Part shown: piece by piece, positions 51,067-59,969 of the stretch
Layout: the number at the start of each line of letters is the position of its first letter
How positions within the stretch are numbered: position 1 is the stretch's first letter
Origin: Alphaproteobacteria bacterium
Lineage (GTDB): Bacteria > Pseudomonadota > Alphaproteobacteria > CALKHQ01
Length of the DNA: 64,000 nt
Assembly: GCA_041396705.1 (NCBI GenBank)
Contig: JAWKYB010000008.1
Location: 1 to 64,000 of the forward strand
Direction: 5' to 3'
Translations under genes and position numbers: made by a program
The notes under the pieces: generated by a model
Told to the model about the DNA's origin: nothing
The model's input: the letters and a program-made list of their open reading frames with translations, nothing else
Database searches by the model: none

Positions 51067-52062
51067 CTAGAGGCCCATGTCGGCCAAGGCGTCGACCGTG
51101 TCGGCGTTCAGCTCGACCAGCTGATCGACGATGATGTTGTGGTTCTCGAAGTCGGGGTGGACCTCGCCCAGGCCCGGGATCTCCATGCCGTCGGTGATCT
51201 CGGTCTTGTCGTACAGCATGTCGGCCATGGTCACGAACACCTTGCCTGCCTCCATCGGGTTCCACATGAACCCGCCGGTGATGACGCCGTCATGCACCAG
51301 CCGCTGGCCCTGGCCCGGCGAGAACGGGCCGACGACGAAGGTCTGGCCGGCGCGGCGGCGCTCGTCGACCGCACGGCCGGCGCCGATCGGGCCCTGGCTG
51401 CCGAAGGCGAGGAAGCCGCCGAGGTCGGGATGGGCGCGCATCAGGTCGAGCGCGGTGCTGCGCGAATCGTCGACGCTTTCGGCGACGCCGAACCGGTCGG
51501 CGACCAGGTGCATATCGGGATAGTTCTCCTCGAGATAGGCGGTGGCGGCATCGGCCCAGGCGTTGTGCAGCGGCACGGTCAGCGAGCCGACATAGAGCGC
51601 ATAGTCGCCGGCGCCGCCCATCTTGTCGGCCAGCAGCTGGGCATGGGCCACGCCGAAACCGACCGACGAGGCCATCTCGAAGTTCCAGTCGACATTCTGC
51701 TGGTCGGGGGATTCGTGGGTGATGACCAGAATGCCCGCCTCACGCGCACGCGCCAGCACCGGTTCCAGCACCTCGGCATCGTTCGGCACCACGCCGATCG
51801 CGTCGACGCCCTGGGCGATCAGGTCCTCGACCGCGCGCACCTGCAGCGCCGGGTCGGCGCTGGTCGGGCCGACCATCCAGGCGTCCCAGCCGAGCTCCTC
51901 GGCACGCTGCTGGATGCCGACTTCCATCGCGTTGAACCACGGAATGCCGCCGATCTTCACCACGACACCCATCTGCGGCTTGTCCTGTGCCGCGGCGACG
52001 CCGAAAGCCAACCCACCGGCGACCACGCCGGCCGTTACAGCCCGAAGGACGGTGCTGACCAT
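51067..52062 (-). CDS. Periplasmic sugar-binding protein, RhaS/LsrB-like
   Basis: 331 residues. A signal peptide (about 1-25, ending VAAAQ) is followed by a type I periplasmic binding fold: GVVVKIGGIPWFNAMEVG, GVDAIGVVPNDAEVLEPVL and TVPLHNAWADAATAYL. Members are often annotated as autoinducer-2 or rhamnose receptors; ligand specificity cannot be read. GGGAGGAGTT is a strong ribosome site for the ATG at 52062. It is the first gene of the CUT2 operon. A weak -10 (TATCAT at 52182-52177, minus strand) lies in the 158-base leader. Confidence 0.9.
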   Translation of the reverse strand: MVSTVLRAVTAGVVAGGLAFGVAAAQDKPQMGVVVKIGGIPWFNAMEVGIQQRAEELGWDAWMVGPTSADPALQVRAVEDLIAQGVDAIGVVPNDAEVLEPVLARAREAGILVITHESPDQQNVDWNFEMASSVGFGVAHAQLLADKMGGAGDYALYVGSLTVPLHNAWADAATAYLEENYPDMHLVADRFGVAESVDDSRSTALDLMRAHPDLGGFLAFGSQGPIGAGRAVDERRRAGQTFVVGPFSPGQGQRLVHDGVITGGFMWNPMEAGKVFVTMADMLYDKTEITDGMEIPGLGEVHPDFENHNIIVDQLVELNADTVDALADMGL

Positions 52063-52220
52063 AACTCCTCCCAATTTTTCGTGTTGCCGGGCCCGGCCTC
52101 CGGTCGGGGTAACCGGCCGCTGGACCCGAGCCGGTCGGGACGGAGCGGGGTCGCCCCAGCCACCGCCGGACGGCCAATGATAACACCAATGCCGACGCGC
52201 AAGACAAGCCGGCGTCGCGC

Positions 52221-53099
52221 TCAGCCCTTGGTGGCCCCCGCGGTCAGACCGGCGACGATGTACTTCTGCGCCAGCAGGAACATCAGGATCGCCGGCACGA
52301 TGGTCAGCGTGACGAAGGCCAGCAGGGCCGGCCAGTCGGTGCCGTACTCGCCCTGATATTGCATCAGGCCGAGCGGCCACGGGAACATCGGGTCGTTGTT
52401 CAGCATCACCAGCGGCAGCAGGTAGTTGTTCCAGCTCTGCACGAATACGAACACCGACACCGTCGACAGGATCGGCAGCGACAGCGGCAGGGTCACGCTC
52501 CAGAAGAAGCGGACATAGCCGCAGCCGTCGATCAGCGCCGCCTCCAGCAGGTCGGGCGGCAGCTGGCGGAAGAAGCCGCGGAACAGCAGGATCGACAGGC
52601 CGAGCCCGAACGCCGTCTGCGGCAGCACCACGCCCCAATAGGTGTCGAGCAGGCCGAGGTCGCGGATCTTGATGAACAGCGGCAGGATCGCGGTCGCCGC
52701 CGGGAACAGCAGGCCCAGCATGAAATAGGCGAACAGGTAGCGATCGCCGAAGAACCGCAGGTGGGCGAACAGGAAGGCGACCGTGGCGCCCGCCGTGACC
52801 GTCAGCACCACCGTCAGCACCGCGATCACCAGCGAGTTCCACAGCATCTCCCAGAAGCGCGGGCCGGTGACGATGTCGCGGTAGTTGTCCCAGATCCAGC
52901 CGTCGGGCAGGCCGAACGGATCGGTTCTGAGCTCGCCGATCGTCTTCAGCCCGCCGAGCGCGGTGGCGACCAGCGGCACCAGGATCAGCCCGGCGACGAA
53001 CAGCAGCGCCAGGTACTTGAACACCGGCGCCATGTCGAATGCCGGGGCCCGCATCGCCGGCGCCGCGGCGGGCGGCCGGATCGACACCAGCTCAGTCAT
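52221..53099 (-). CDS. Carbohydrate ABC permease, MalG/CUT1 type
   Basis: 292 residues and six membrane helices. The EAA motif EAALIDGCGYVRFFWSVTLP and the C-terminal QYQGEYGTDWPALLAFVTL region identify MalG-type permeases. The last membrane helix is followed by the short TKG tail. Translation overlaps the MalF-type partner gene by eight bases. The operon order is binding protein, MalF type, MalG type, then the CUT2 system. No ATPase gene of MsmK type is nearby, so the energising subunit is shared or elsewhere. Confidence 0.9.
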   Translation of the reverse strand: MTELVSIRPPAAAPAMRAPAFDMAPVFKYLALLFVAGLILVPLVATALGGLKTIGELRTDPFGLPDGWIWDNYRDIVTGPRFWEMLWNSLVIAVLTVVLTVTAGATVAFLFAHLRFFGDRYLFAYFMLGLLFPAATAILPLFIKIRDLGLLDTYWGVVLPQTAFGLGLSILLFRGFFRQLPPDLLEAALIDGCGYVRFFWSVTLPLSLPILSTVSVFVFVQSWNNYLLPLVMLNNDPMFPWPLGLMQYQGEYGTDWPALLAFVTLTIVPAILMFLLAQKYIVAGLTAGATKG

Positions 53100-54036
53100 G
53101 GCGCATCGCCGTGTTCTTGTAGGTGAAGGCGAACGCCACGCAGATCACGAACAGCACCACGCCGACCGCGCTGCCGAAGCCGATCTCCATCCGGCCGATG
53201 CCGAAGGAATAGAGGAAGGTGACCATGGTCTGGGTGCTGTCGGACGGCCCGCCGCGGGTCATCGGCATGATCAGGTCGAACAGCTGCAGCGAGCCGATCA
53301 CCGCGAAGAACACCGAAAGGCGGATGGTCGGCGCCAGCGACGGCAGGGTGACGTAGCGCAGGGTCTGCCAGCGGCTGGCGCCGTCGATCCGCGCCGCCTC
53401 GAACAGGCTGTCGGGAATGCCCTGCAGGCCGGCGATGTAGATCATCATGTGGAAGCCGAAATACTTCCACACGATCACGCCGAGGATGGCCGCGATCGCC
53501 CAGGTGCGATCGGCCAGAACGTGGGCGGATTCGTAGCCGAACCAGCGCGCGATCTCGGCGATCAGGCCATAGTCGCCGTCATAGACGAAGCGCCAGATCA
53601 GGCCGGCCGCGATCTCGGCCAGCACATAGGGCAGGAAGAAGATCAGGCGGAACGCGACCGCGCCGCGCAGCTTGCCGGCCAGGATCACCGCCATCGCCAG
53701 CGCCAGCGGCAGCTGCACCAGCAACGAGACCACGATGATCAGGCCGTTGTTGATCAGCGCCGCGTGGAAGGCGCGCTGGTTGATCAGCTTCTCGTAGTTG
53801 CGATAGTCGATGAAGCGGCTGGGCGTGCCGTAGCCGTCCCAGTTGAACACGCTGTAATAGGCCGCCTCGCCCATCGGCAGGATGACGAACAGCGTGAACA
53901 GCAGCAGGGCCGGCGGCAGGAACAGCACCACCACCCGCAGCCGACTGTCGCGCAGCAGGCCGATCGGGCGCGCCCCGCTCGAGCCCGCCGTCTGCGGCCG
54001 GTAACGCGCCGCCGCCGCTCGCTCGCTCACCGCCAT
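53092..54036 (-). CDS. Carbohydrate ABC permease, MalF/CUT1 type
   Basis: 314 residues. Six helices follow a short N-terminal cytoplasmic segment. The EAA motif is EAARIDGASRWQTLRYVTLP, and LFLPPALLLFTLFVILPMGE is the first helix. It pairs with the MalG-type permease and the binding protein encoded upstream at 54272-55531. A 235-base gap separates it from that gene, with no recognised promoter or terminator. Substrate is probably an oligosaccharide or aminosugar, by family only. Confidence 0.9.
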   Translation of the reverse strand: MAVSERAAAARYRPQTAGSSGARPIGLLRDSRLRVVVLFLPPALLLFTLFVILPMGEAAYYSVFNWDGYGTPSRFIDYRNYEKLINQRAFHAALINNGLIIVVSLLVQLPLALAMAVILAGKLRGAVAFRLIFFLPYVLAEIAAGLIWRFVYDGDYGLIAEIARWFGYESAHVLADRTWAIAAILGVIVWKYFGFHMMIYIAGLQGIPDSLFEAARIDGASRWQTLRYVTLPSLAPTIRLSVFFAVIGSLQLFDLIMPMTRGGPSDSTQTMVTFLYSFGIGRMEIGFGSAVGVVLFVICVAFAFTYKNTAMRHD

Positions 54037-54271
54037 CTGACAGCCCGCATGTGCCTTGGCTGCGCCCGACGCACCGCTAGGCCGGCCGGTCGACGTCGGC
54101 CCGCCCCCGCGACAGGGACGGGCCGACGCTCATGTCGCGGTCGCCGGGGTCCTGCAATTCCGGGGAGGAGAGACAGGGCCGATTGCACGGGCGACCGAAC
54201 GACACGATCCCGGGCGACCCGGCGCGGCGCGGCATCGCGCGGATGCCGGCCACACCCGGATCAGGCCGGCC

Positions 54272-55531
54272 TCAATGCTCGAACTCCCACGCCTCCTGCA
54301 CGAGGTCGGCGGCTTCCTGCGGCGTGACCACGCCGGCGGCAAGATCGGTGGAGACGTCGTTGACCACGCGCCCGACCGACGGCCCCAGCATCTGGTCGTA
54401 GAAGATCTGGTGATACTGCGAGGCCGCGATGTTCTCCGAGATCTGACGGAAGAACGGGTTGGTCATCTCCTCGGCCGCACCGACCGCGACCGGGATGAAG
54501 TAGCCGCGCTTGCCCATCTCGCGCTGATGCTCGGGGCTGAGGAAGAAGCGCAGGAAGTCGGCCGCCTCAGGCGGCGCGCCCGCGGAGACCAGCCAGCCGT
54601 TGATGCCGCCCAGCGTGTCGGTCGGCGCACCGGCGCCGCCCGGCACCTGCGGGAAGGGGAACCAGCCCAGCTGCTCGTCGGACAGGCCCTGGCCGCTGGC
54701 CGACTGCGACCGCGCGGTGTTGTAGTCCCAGTTGCCCATCAGGTGCATGGCGGCGAGCCCGTCGCCGAAATAGCCGGCGGCCTGCGGATAGGTGAAGGCG
54801 AGATAGCCGTCCTGGAACGGCTCCATCTCGGTCAGCTGCTGGAACAGCTCGCCGGAATGCACGAAGATCTCGTTGGCGAAGCCGTCGCCCTCGCCGCTGG
54901 TCGCCGCCTCGAAGCCGGCCTTGCCGCCGAGCCGGATCGCCAGGTGGGTCCAATAGAAATGCAGCGGCCACTTGTCGGCGCCGCCCGCCGCGATCGGCGT
55001 GATGCCGGCATCCTTCAAGGTCTGCACGGCGGCAAGCAGGTCGTCCCAGGTCCCGATCGCCGCGGCATCGACGCCCGCCTGGGCGAACAGGTCCTTGTTG
55101 TACCAGAACCCCACCTGCGACACGAGCATCGGCGCCCCGTGGACCACGCCGTCATAGGTGAAGGCGTCGACGCCGGCCGGGCTCAGCGTCGCCGCCCAGT
55201 CGCCGTTCATCGCCGCAGTCATGTCGCCCAGCACTCCGGCCTCGGCCTGGGCCTGGAACACGCCGCCGCCCCAGCTGTAGAAGATGTCGGGTCGCTCGTC
55301 AGACTGCAGGATCGTCGGCAGCTTGGCCTTGAACGCCTCGTTCTCGAGGAACTGCATCTCGATGGTGACGCCCGGGTGGCCCGCCTCGTATTCGCGCGCC
55401 AGCTCTTCCCAGTAGGCGGCGATGTCGGGGTTCATCTCGATGTGCAGCCACTTCACCGTGGTCTGCGCCATCGCGCCGACGCCGGCCAGCGCCGTCGCCA
55501 TGAATGCCGTCGCTGCGAGTTTCAGCCGCAT
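54272..55531 (-). CDS. Extracellular sugar-binding protein (CUT1 type)
   Basis: 419 residues, type II periplasmic binding fold. A signal peptide (about 1-20, ending GAMAQ) is followed by VKWLHIEMNPDIAAYWEEL, PDIFYSWGGG and GWLVSAGAPPEAADFLRFF, typical of oligosaccharide receptors. GAGGGAGGGAACG precedes the ATG at 55531. It is the first gene of the minus-strand ABC operon and diverges from the ROK regulator gene; the gap contains a candidate operator. In ThuE-like systems the ligand is trehalose or a related disaccharide, but that is not established here. Confidence 0.9.
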   Translation of the reverse strand: MRLKLAATAFMATALAGVGAMAQTTVKWLHIEMNPDIAAYWEELAREYEAGHPGVTIEMQFLENEAFKAKLPTILQSDERPDIFYSWGGGVFQAQAEAGVLGDMTAAMNGDWAATLSPAGVDAFTYDGVVHGAPMLVSQVGFWYNKDLFAQAGVDAAAIGTWDDLLAAVQTLKDAGITPIAAGGADKWPLHFYWTHLAIRLGGKAGFEAATSGEGDGFANEIFVHSGELFQQLTEMEPFQDGYLAFTYPQAAGYFGDGLAAMHLMGNWDYNTARSQSASGQGLSDEQLGWFPFPQVPGGAGAPTDTLGGINGWLVSAGAPPEAADFLRFFLSPEHQREMGKRGYFIPVAVGAAEEMTNPFFRQISENIAASQYHQIFYDQMLGPSVGRVVNDVSTDLAAGVVTPQEAADLVQEAWEFEH

Positions 55532-55747
55532 GGGTCGTTCCCTCCCTCTGACCGTTCGCGGATGCGGCCGGCTGTGCGCCACGAGCGCCCGGTTATTTTT
55601 TCCGCATCATGGATTAAACTGTTCTGCCGCATCGCCCGGCTGTCAAGGCGAAACTTCCGCCCTGCTGCCGGCCGCCGGCAGAGTACCGGCGGCTCGCGGC
55701 CTTTGCTGCGGACTTCGGCCCGCTTCTGCGGCTTGATAAAATCCGCT

Positions 55748-55766
55748 GTCCGCAGTAAATGCGGAC
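55748..55766. promoter_or_regulatory. Candidate ROK operator between the sugar-binding and regulator genes
   Basis: GTCCGCA-GTAAA-TGCGGAC is a perfect inverted repeat with 7-bp arms. It ends 46 bases before the ROK start at 55813. The same gap has an AT-rich stretch (55591-55619, ttattttttccgcatcat and neighbours) that may hold the promoter of the ABC operon. Confidence 0.6.
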
Positions 55767-55812
55767 GGTTGGCAGCGCGCCCGCCGCCGCAGCGAGGAAT
55801 CCTGACCGAGCG

Positions 55813-57039
55813 ATGAAGACGGCCGACCCCGAGCTGATGCGGGCGATCAACCGCTTCCACGTGATGGACGCGATCCGCAAGCACGGGCCGATCTCGCGGG
55901 TGGAGATCGCCCAGGCGATCGAGCTGAGCCCGACCACGATCTCGGCGATCACCGCGGCCCTGCTCGACGACGCGCTGATCACCCCGCGCAACGTGGTGCC
56001 GCTTGGCGAGGCGGCGCGCGGCCGGCCACGCATCATGCTGGAGCTGAACCCGGACGCGGCCTATGTGGTCGGCGTCAAGCTGAGCCCGCACCAGATCAGT
56101 GTCGCCACCACCAACTTCCGCGCCGACGTGCTGAAGAGCCTGACCCTGCCGGTCAGGACCGACCGGCAGAGCGCGGACGTGATCGCCGACATCGTCGAGG
56201 ACGGCGTACGCCACTGCGTCGCCGACGCCGGGCTGCCGTTCGACAAGATCGGCGGCGTCTGCGTGGGCCTGCCCGGCATCGTCGAGCACGCCACCGGCAT
56301 CTGCCGGCAGAGCCCGATCTTCCGCCAGCCGGACGTGCCGCTGGCCGAGGCGCTGGGCGCACGGCTGGGCGTGGCGGTGACGGTGGAGAGCGACGTCAAT
56401 CTGGCGACCCTGGCCGAGCATTGGTTCGGGCACGGCCGCGGCCACGACGACTTCATCGTCGTGGCGGTGGAGCACAGCCTGGGCCTGGGTGTGATGCACA
56501 AGGGCGAGCTGGTCCGCGGCGCCCACGGCCTCAGCGCCGACCTGGGCGACATGATCGTCTGGCCCGGCGACGCCGGCGGCAACGGCCCGGCGCGGCTGGC
56601 CGACTTCGCCAGCGAGGCGGCGATCCTGGCCGCCGCCCGCGGCGCGGTGCCGTCCGATCCGGCCTTCGACTTCGCCCGCACGGTGCGGCGGGCGCGCGAC
56701 TGCGACGCTGCAACCAAGGCGGTGTTCGAGAAGGCGGGCGTGGCGCTGGGCTATGCCGTGGCCAATATCGTCACCCTGTTCGCGCCGAGCCTGCTGATCA
56801 TCGCCGGCGGCGCGCTCGGGGCCGGCGACCTGCTGACCGGCCCGCTGCTGGCGACGGTGGACCGGGTCACCCCGCCGCCGCTGCGCCGCGCGGTGACCAT
56901 CATCGACCATTGCTGGGGCGACGACGTCTGGGCGCGCGGCGCAGCGGCGCTGACGCTGCGCCAGCTGTACAGCGCCCCGTGGAGCACAAGCGGCCCGGCG
57001 ATGCGGCCGCAGGCCAGCGACGAGGGGGAGGTCACATGA
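55813..57039 (+). CDS. ROK family transcription regulator
   Basis: 408 residues. The N-terminal winged helix has HVMDAIRKHGPISRVEIAQAI and LSPTTISAITAALLDD (about 15-60). The ROK domain follows, with ESDVNLATLAEHWFGHGRGHD. The usual ROK zinc triad (GHxxxxxxxxxCxCGxxG) is not seen; instead GAHGLSADLGDMIVW stands in the region, so zinc binding is doubtful. It likely represses the divergent sugar ABC operon and its own operon with the dehydrogenase and ThuA genes, binding near 55748-55766. The ATG at 55813 was preferred over the one at 55759, since it begins the helix-turn-helix. Confidence 0.88.
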   Translation: MKTADPELMRAINRFHVMDAIRKHGPISRVEIAQAIELSPTTISAITAALLDDALITPRNVVPLGEAARGRPRIMLELNPDAAYVVGVKLSPHQISVATTNFRADVLKSLTLPVRTDRQSADVIADIVEDGVRHCVADAGLPFDKIGGVCVGLPGIVEHATGICRQSPIFRQPDVPLAEALGARLGVAVTVESDVNLATLAEHWFGHGRGHDDFIVVAVEHSLGLGVMHKGELVRGAHGLSADLGDMIVWPGDAGGNGPARLADFASEAAILAAARGAVPSDPAFDFARTVRRARDCDAATKAVFEKAGVALGYAVANIVTLFAPSLLIIAGGALGAGDLLTGPLLATVDRVTPPPLRRAVTIIDHCWGDDVWARGAAALTLRQLYSAPWSTSGPAMRPQASDEGEVT

Positions 57040-58139
57040 CGGACGGGGGCGTCGGCATCGGCATCATCGGCTGCGGCAATATCAGCGGTGCCTATCTGAA
57101 GGCGGCGCGGCACTTTCCCATCCTCGACGTCCGGGCGGTGGCGGACCTGAACATGGACGCGGCCCGGGCGCGCGGCGCCGAATTCGGCGTGCCGGCGGTA
57201 TCGGTGGAGGCGCTGCTGGCCGACCCGGCGATCGCGATCGTGGTCAACCTGACCATCCCGCAGGCCCATCTGTCGGTCGGCCTGCAGGCGCTGGACGCCG
57301 GCAAGCACGTCCACGGCGAAAAGCCGCTGTGCGTGACCCTGGACGACGGCAGGCGGCTGGTCGCCCACGCCGAAGCCAGGGGCCTGCGCGTCGGCTGCGC
57401 GCCCGACACCTTCCTGGGCGGCGCCCACCAGACCGCGCGCAAGCTGGTCGACGAAGGTGCGATCGGCCGGCCGGTCGGCGGCACCGCCTTCTTCATGTGC
57501 CCCGGGCACGAACGCTGGCACCCGAACCCGGCCTTCTACTATGCAAAGGGCGGCGGGCCGATGCTGGACATGGGGCCCTACTACGTCACCGACCTGGTCA
57601 ACCTGCTGGGTCCGGTCGCGCGGGTCAGCGGCCAGACCAGCATGCTGCGCGCCAGCCGGCCGATCTACAGCGAACCGCTGAAGGGTCAGAGCATCGACGT
57701 CGAGGTGCCGACCCATGTCGCCGGCCTCTTGACCTTCCGCAACGGCGCCATCGTGACCATCGTGATGAGCTTCGACGTGCCGAAGCACAGGCACCTGCCG
57801 CTGGAGATCTACGGCACCGACGCGACGCTGATCGTGCCGGACCCGAACTACTTCGGCGGTCAGATCGAGCTGGCCCGGCCGCGCGCCGAATGGGAGGCGC
57901 TGCCCACCGCGCACGGCTATGCCGACGACAACTACCGCATCATCGGCGTTGCCGACATGGCGCACGCGATCCGCGGCAACCGTCCGCACCGCGCCAGCGG
58001 CGCACTGGCGCTGCACGTGCTGGAGGTGATGACCGCGATCGAACGGTCGGCCGAGATCGGCACGCCGGTCGATATCGAGAGCGCACCCGAGCGGCCGGCC
58101 ATGCTGCCGGTCGGGCTTTCCGGCGGCGCGCTGGACTAG
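57036..58139 (+). CDS. Gfo/Idh/MocA family dehydrogenase (ThuB-like context)
   Basis: 367 residues. The NAD(P) motif is GIIGCGNISGAYLKAARHF, HGEKPL is the conserved EKP loop, and GGGPMLDMGPYYVTDLVNL is the substrate-domain signature. Such enzymes oxidise sugar C3 or inositol. It overlaps the ROK stop as ATGA and is followed by the ThuA-like gene after 19 bases. In Rhizobium and Agrobacterium, thuA and thuB act together to convert trehalose-type disaccharides to 3-keto derivatives; a similar reaction is inferred, not shown. Confidence 0.87.
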   Translation: MTDGGVGIGIIGCGNISGAYLKAARHFPILDVRAVADLNMDAARARGAEFGVPAVSVEALLADPAIAIVVNLTIPQAHLSVGLQALDAGKHVHGEKPLCVTLDDGRRLVAHAEARGLRVGCAPDTFLGGAHQTARKLVDEGAIGRPVGGTAFFMCPGHERWHPNPAFYYAKGGGPMLDMGPYYVTDLVNLLGPVARVSGQTSMLRASRPIYSEPLKGQSIDVEVPTHVAGLLTFRNGAIVTIVMSFDVPKHRHLPLEIYGTDATLIVPDPNYFGGQIELARPRAEWEALPTAHGYADDNYRIIGVADMAHAIRGNRPHRASGALALHVLEVMTAIERSAEIGTPVDIESAPERPAMLPVGLSGGALD

Positions 58140-58158
58140 GACAGAGGGAGGATTGGCA

Positions 58159-58809
58159 ATGCGCGATGCACTGATCGTATGGGGCGGCTGGTCCGGCCAC
58201 GAGCCCGAGCAGGGCGCCGGCATCGTCCGCGAGATGCTGGAGGACGCCGGCTTCAACGTGTTCGTCGAAAACACCACGGAGGCCTTCGCCGACCCGGCGA
58301 TCCGCGAGCTGCACCTGATCGTGCCGATCATCACGATGAGCAAGATCGAGAAGGAGGAGCTGGACAACCTGGTCGCCGCGGTGCGCGGCGGGGTCGGCAT
58401 CGGCGGCTATCACGGCGGCATGTGCGACGCCTTCCGCGAGGCGGTCGAATACCAGTTCATGTGCGGCGGCCAGTGGGTTGCCCACCCCGGCAACGTGATC
58501 GACTATCGCGTCAACATCGTCGACCGCGACGACCCGGTCACCGCCGGCCTCGACGACTTCGACTACCGGTCCGAGCAGTATTACATGCACGTCGACCCCA
58601 GCAACAGGGTGCTGGCCACCACCACGTTCAACGGCGCGCACGCGCCGTGGATCGACGGTGTGGTGATGCCGGTGGTCTGGAAGCGCAAGCACGGTGCAGG
58701 CCGGGTGTTCTACAGCTCGCTCGGCCACGTCTCCGCCGAGTTCAAGGTGCCGCAGATGCGCACCATCGTGCAGCGCGGACTGATGTGGGCGGCGCGCGAG
58801 GCGGCATAG
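58159..58809 (+). CDS. ThuA domain protein (trehalose utilisation type)
   Basis: 216 residues, glutamine-amidotransferase-like fold. Family marks are IVWGGWSGHEPEQGAG at the N-terminus, GIGGYHGGMCDAF (the His/Cys-containing loop), VAHPGN and FYSSLGHVSAEF near the C-terminus. ThuA acts with an oxidoreductase in disaccharide catabolism; its exact chemistry is uncertain. It follows the dehydrogenase gene in the same operon. AGAGGGAGGATTGGCA precedes the ATG at 58159. Confidence 0.87.
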   Translation: MRDALIVWGGWSGHEPEQGAGIVREMLEDAGFNVFVENTTEAFADPAIRELHLIVPIITMSKIEKEELDNLVAAVRGGVGIGGYHGGMCDAFREAVEYQFMCGGQWVAHPGNVIDYRVNIVDRDDPVTAGLDDFDYRSEQYYMHVDPSNRVLATTTFNGAHAPWIDGVVMPVVWKRKHGAGRVFYSSLGHVSAEFKVPQMRTIVQRGLMWAAREAA

Positions 58810-58915
58810 CGGAATCGCGTCGCCGTATCGCCGCGATTCCTTTGGGCCCGGAGATCGGCTAGTCTCGTCCGATGCAGTGCCTGCGCGCACCGACCCTGCA
58901 AAGCGGAGACATGGC

Positions 58916-59932
58916 GTGACGACCCCACTCGCCCCCATGCAGCCCCATCTGCCGGCCGGCGGCCCCGCACGCCGCAGCCGGCGCCTGCCGACCCTGGCCG
59001 CGGCCGGTGGACTTCTCGCCGCGGCGGCGATCGTTTCGACCGCCCTGGCCGAGGAGCGGCCGGCATCCGTCGGGGTGACGCCTGCCACCGACGCCGGTGC
59101 CGCGATCGCGCAGCACGACGCGCCGGTGCCGAGCGGCGCCCCGGTCGGCGACCCGTCCGGCGAACAGGCACAGGCCGGAGGCGGCGCAAGCGCGCCGGCG
59201 GCCGCACCGCAGACGGCCGGCGAGGCGGCGCTGGAGCGCTACGGCGAGGTGCTCGACCGTACCGGCGAGGACGGCTTCGACCGCCGCGTCGGCCGCGAGG
59301 TCACCACCCTGGATCCGGCCGAGACCAATCTGTTGCTGGCCAACGGCTGGCAGGTACCGGCGATGCGGCTCGACGACGACTTCTTCGACCACGGCCAGCG
59401 CCTGCGCACCTTCGTCGCGATCGCGGTCGCCCTGGGCTATGCGCCCCAGGTCGGCGCCCAGCAGGCCAACTGGGGCACGCCGCAGGAGCACGGGCTCGGC
59501 GACAGCCTGGCAGCGCTGGAGAGCGATCGCGCGGCGCTGGCGGAAGGCGCCCACATGCTGGGCGAGCTGCGCTATCACCTGAGCGACGCAGAGGCGGTGC
59601 TGGCCGAGATGCGCGCGGCCCGCACGACCCTGCCGGAGACGGTCGACAGCGCAACCATCATCGCCGAACTGGAGACCGAAATCGAATCGGTGCGGAACCA
59701 GATGGCCGCCATCGAGTTCGAGCAGGAGCGGCGCATGCAACGGGTCGCCGCGCTGGAGGCGCAGCTGGCCGCAGCGATGTCGCTGCTGGCGCCGGCGGGG
59801 ATGCCGTCCGGCGGGTGGGAGATCAGGAACCTCGATGTCGATGGGGACGGGCGGGTCACCGGGGCCGACCTCGCGGCGGCGCGCAGCGTGGCGCCGCCCG
59901 ACGCCCAGACGCAGGATGGCCCCAGCCGCTGA
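58916..59932 (+). CDS. Hypothetical envelope protein with coiled coil and EF-hand/dockerin-like loop
   Basis: 338 residues from the GTG at 58916 (GGAG about ten bases upstream). A membrane or signal segment lies at about 22-46, then a Pro/Ala/Gly-rich low-complexity stretch (about 50-105). A middle region with no recognisable fold (about 110-200) leads to a predicted coiled coil (about 210-300). Near the C-terminus LDVDGDGRVTGADL has Asp at EF-hand positions 1, 3, 5 and 12, so it could bind calcium or act as a dockerin half. No family is recognised. It stands alone between the ThuA gene and an RT0821-like gene. Confidence 0.72.
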   Translation: MTTPLAPMQPHLPAGGPARRSRRLPTLAAAGGLLAAAAIVSTALAEERPASVGVTPATDAGAAIAQHDAPVPSGAPVGDPSGEQAQAGGGASAPAAAPQTAGEAALERYGEVLDRTGEDGFDRRVGREVTTLDPAETNLLLANGWQVPAMRLDDDFFDHGQRLRTFVAIAVALGYAPQVGAQQANWGTPQEHGLGDSLAALESDRAALAEGAHMLGELRYHLSDAEAVLAEMRAARTTLPETVDSATIIAELETEIESVRNQMAAIEFEQERRMQRVAALEAQLAAAMSLLAPAGMPSGGWEIRNLDVDGDGRVTGADLAAARSVAPPDAQTQDGPSR

Positions 59933-59969
59933 CCCGCGCGGGGCGTAGCCGTTGCGCAACTCCCCGGCA

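Noticed and set aside
49165..52356. 1063-codon plus-strand frame opposite the CUT2 operon
   Set aside because: Antisense to four genes with clear transporter motifs; composition is low complexity.
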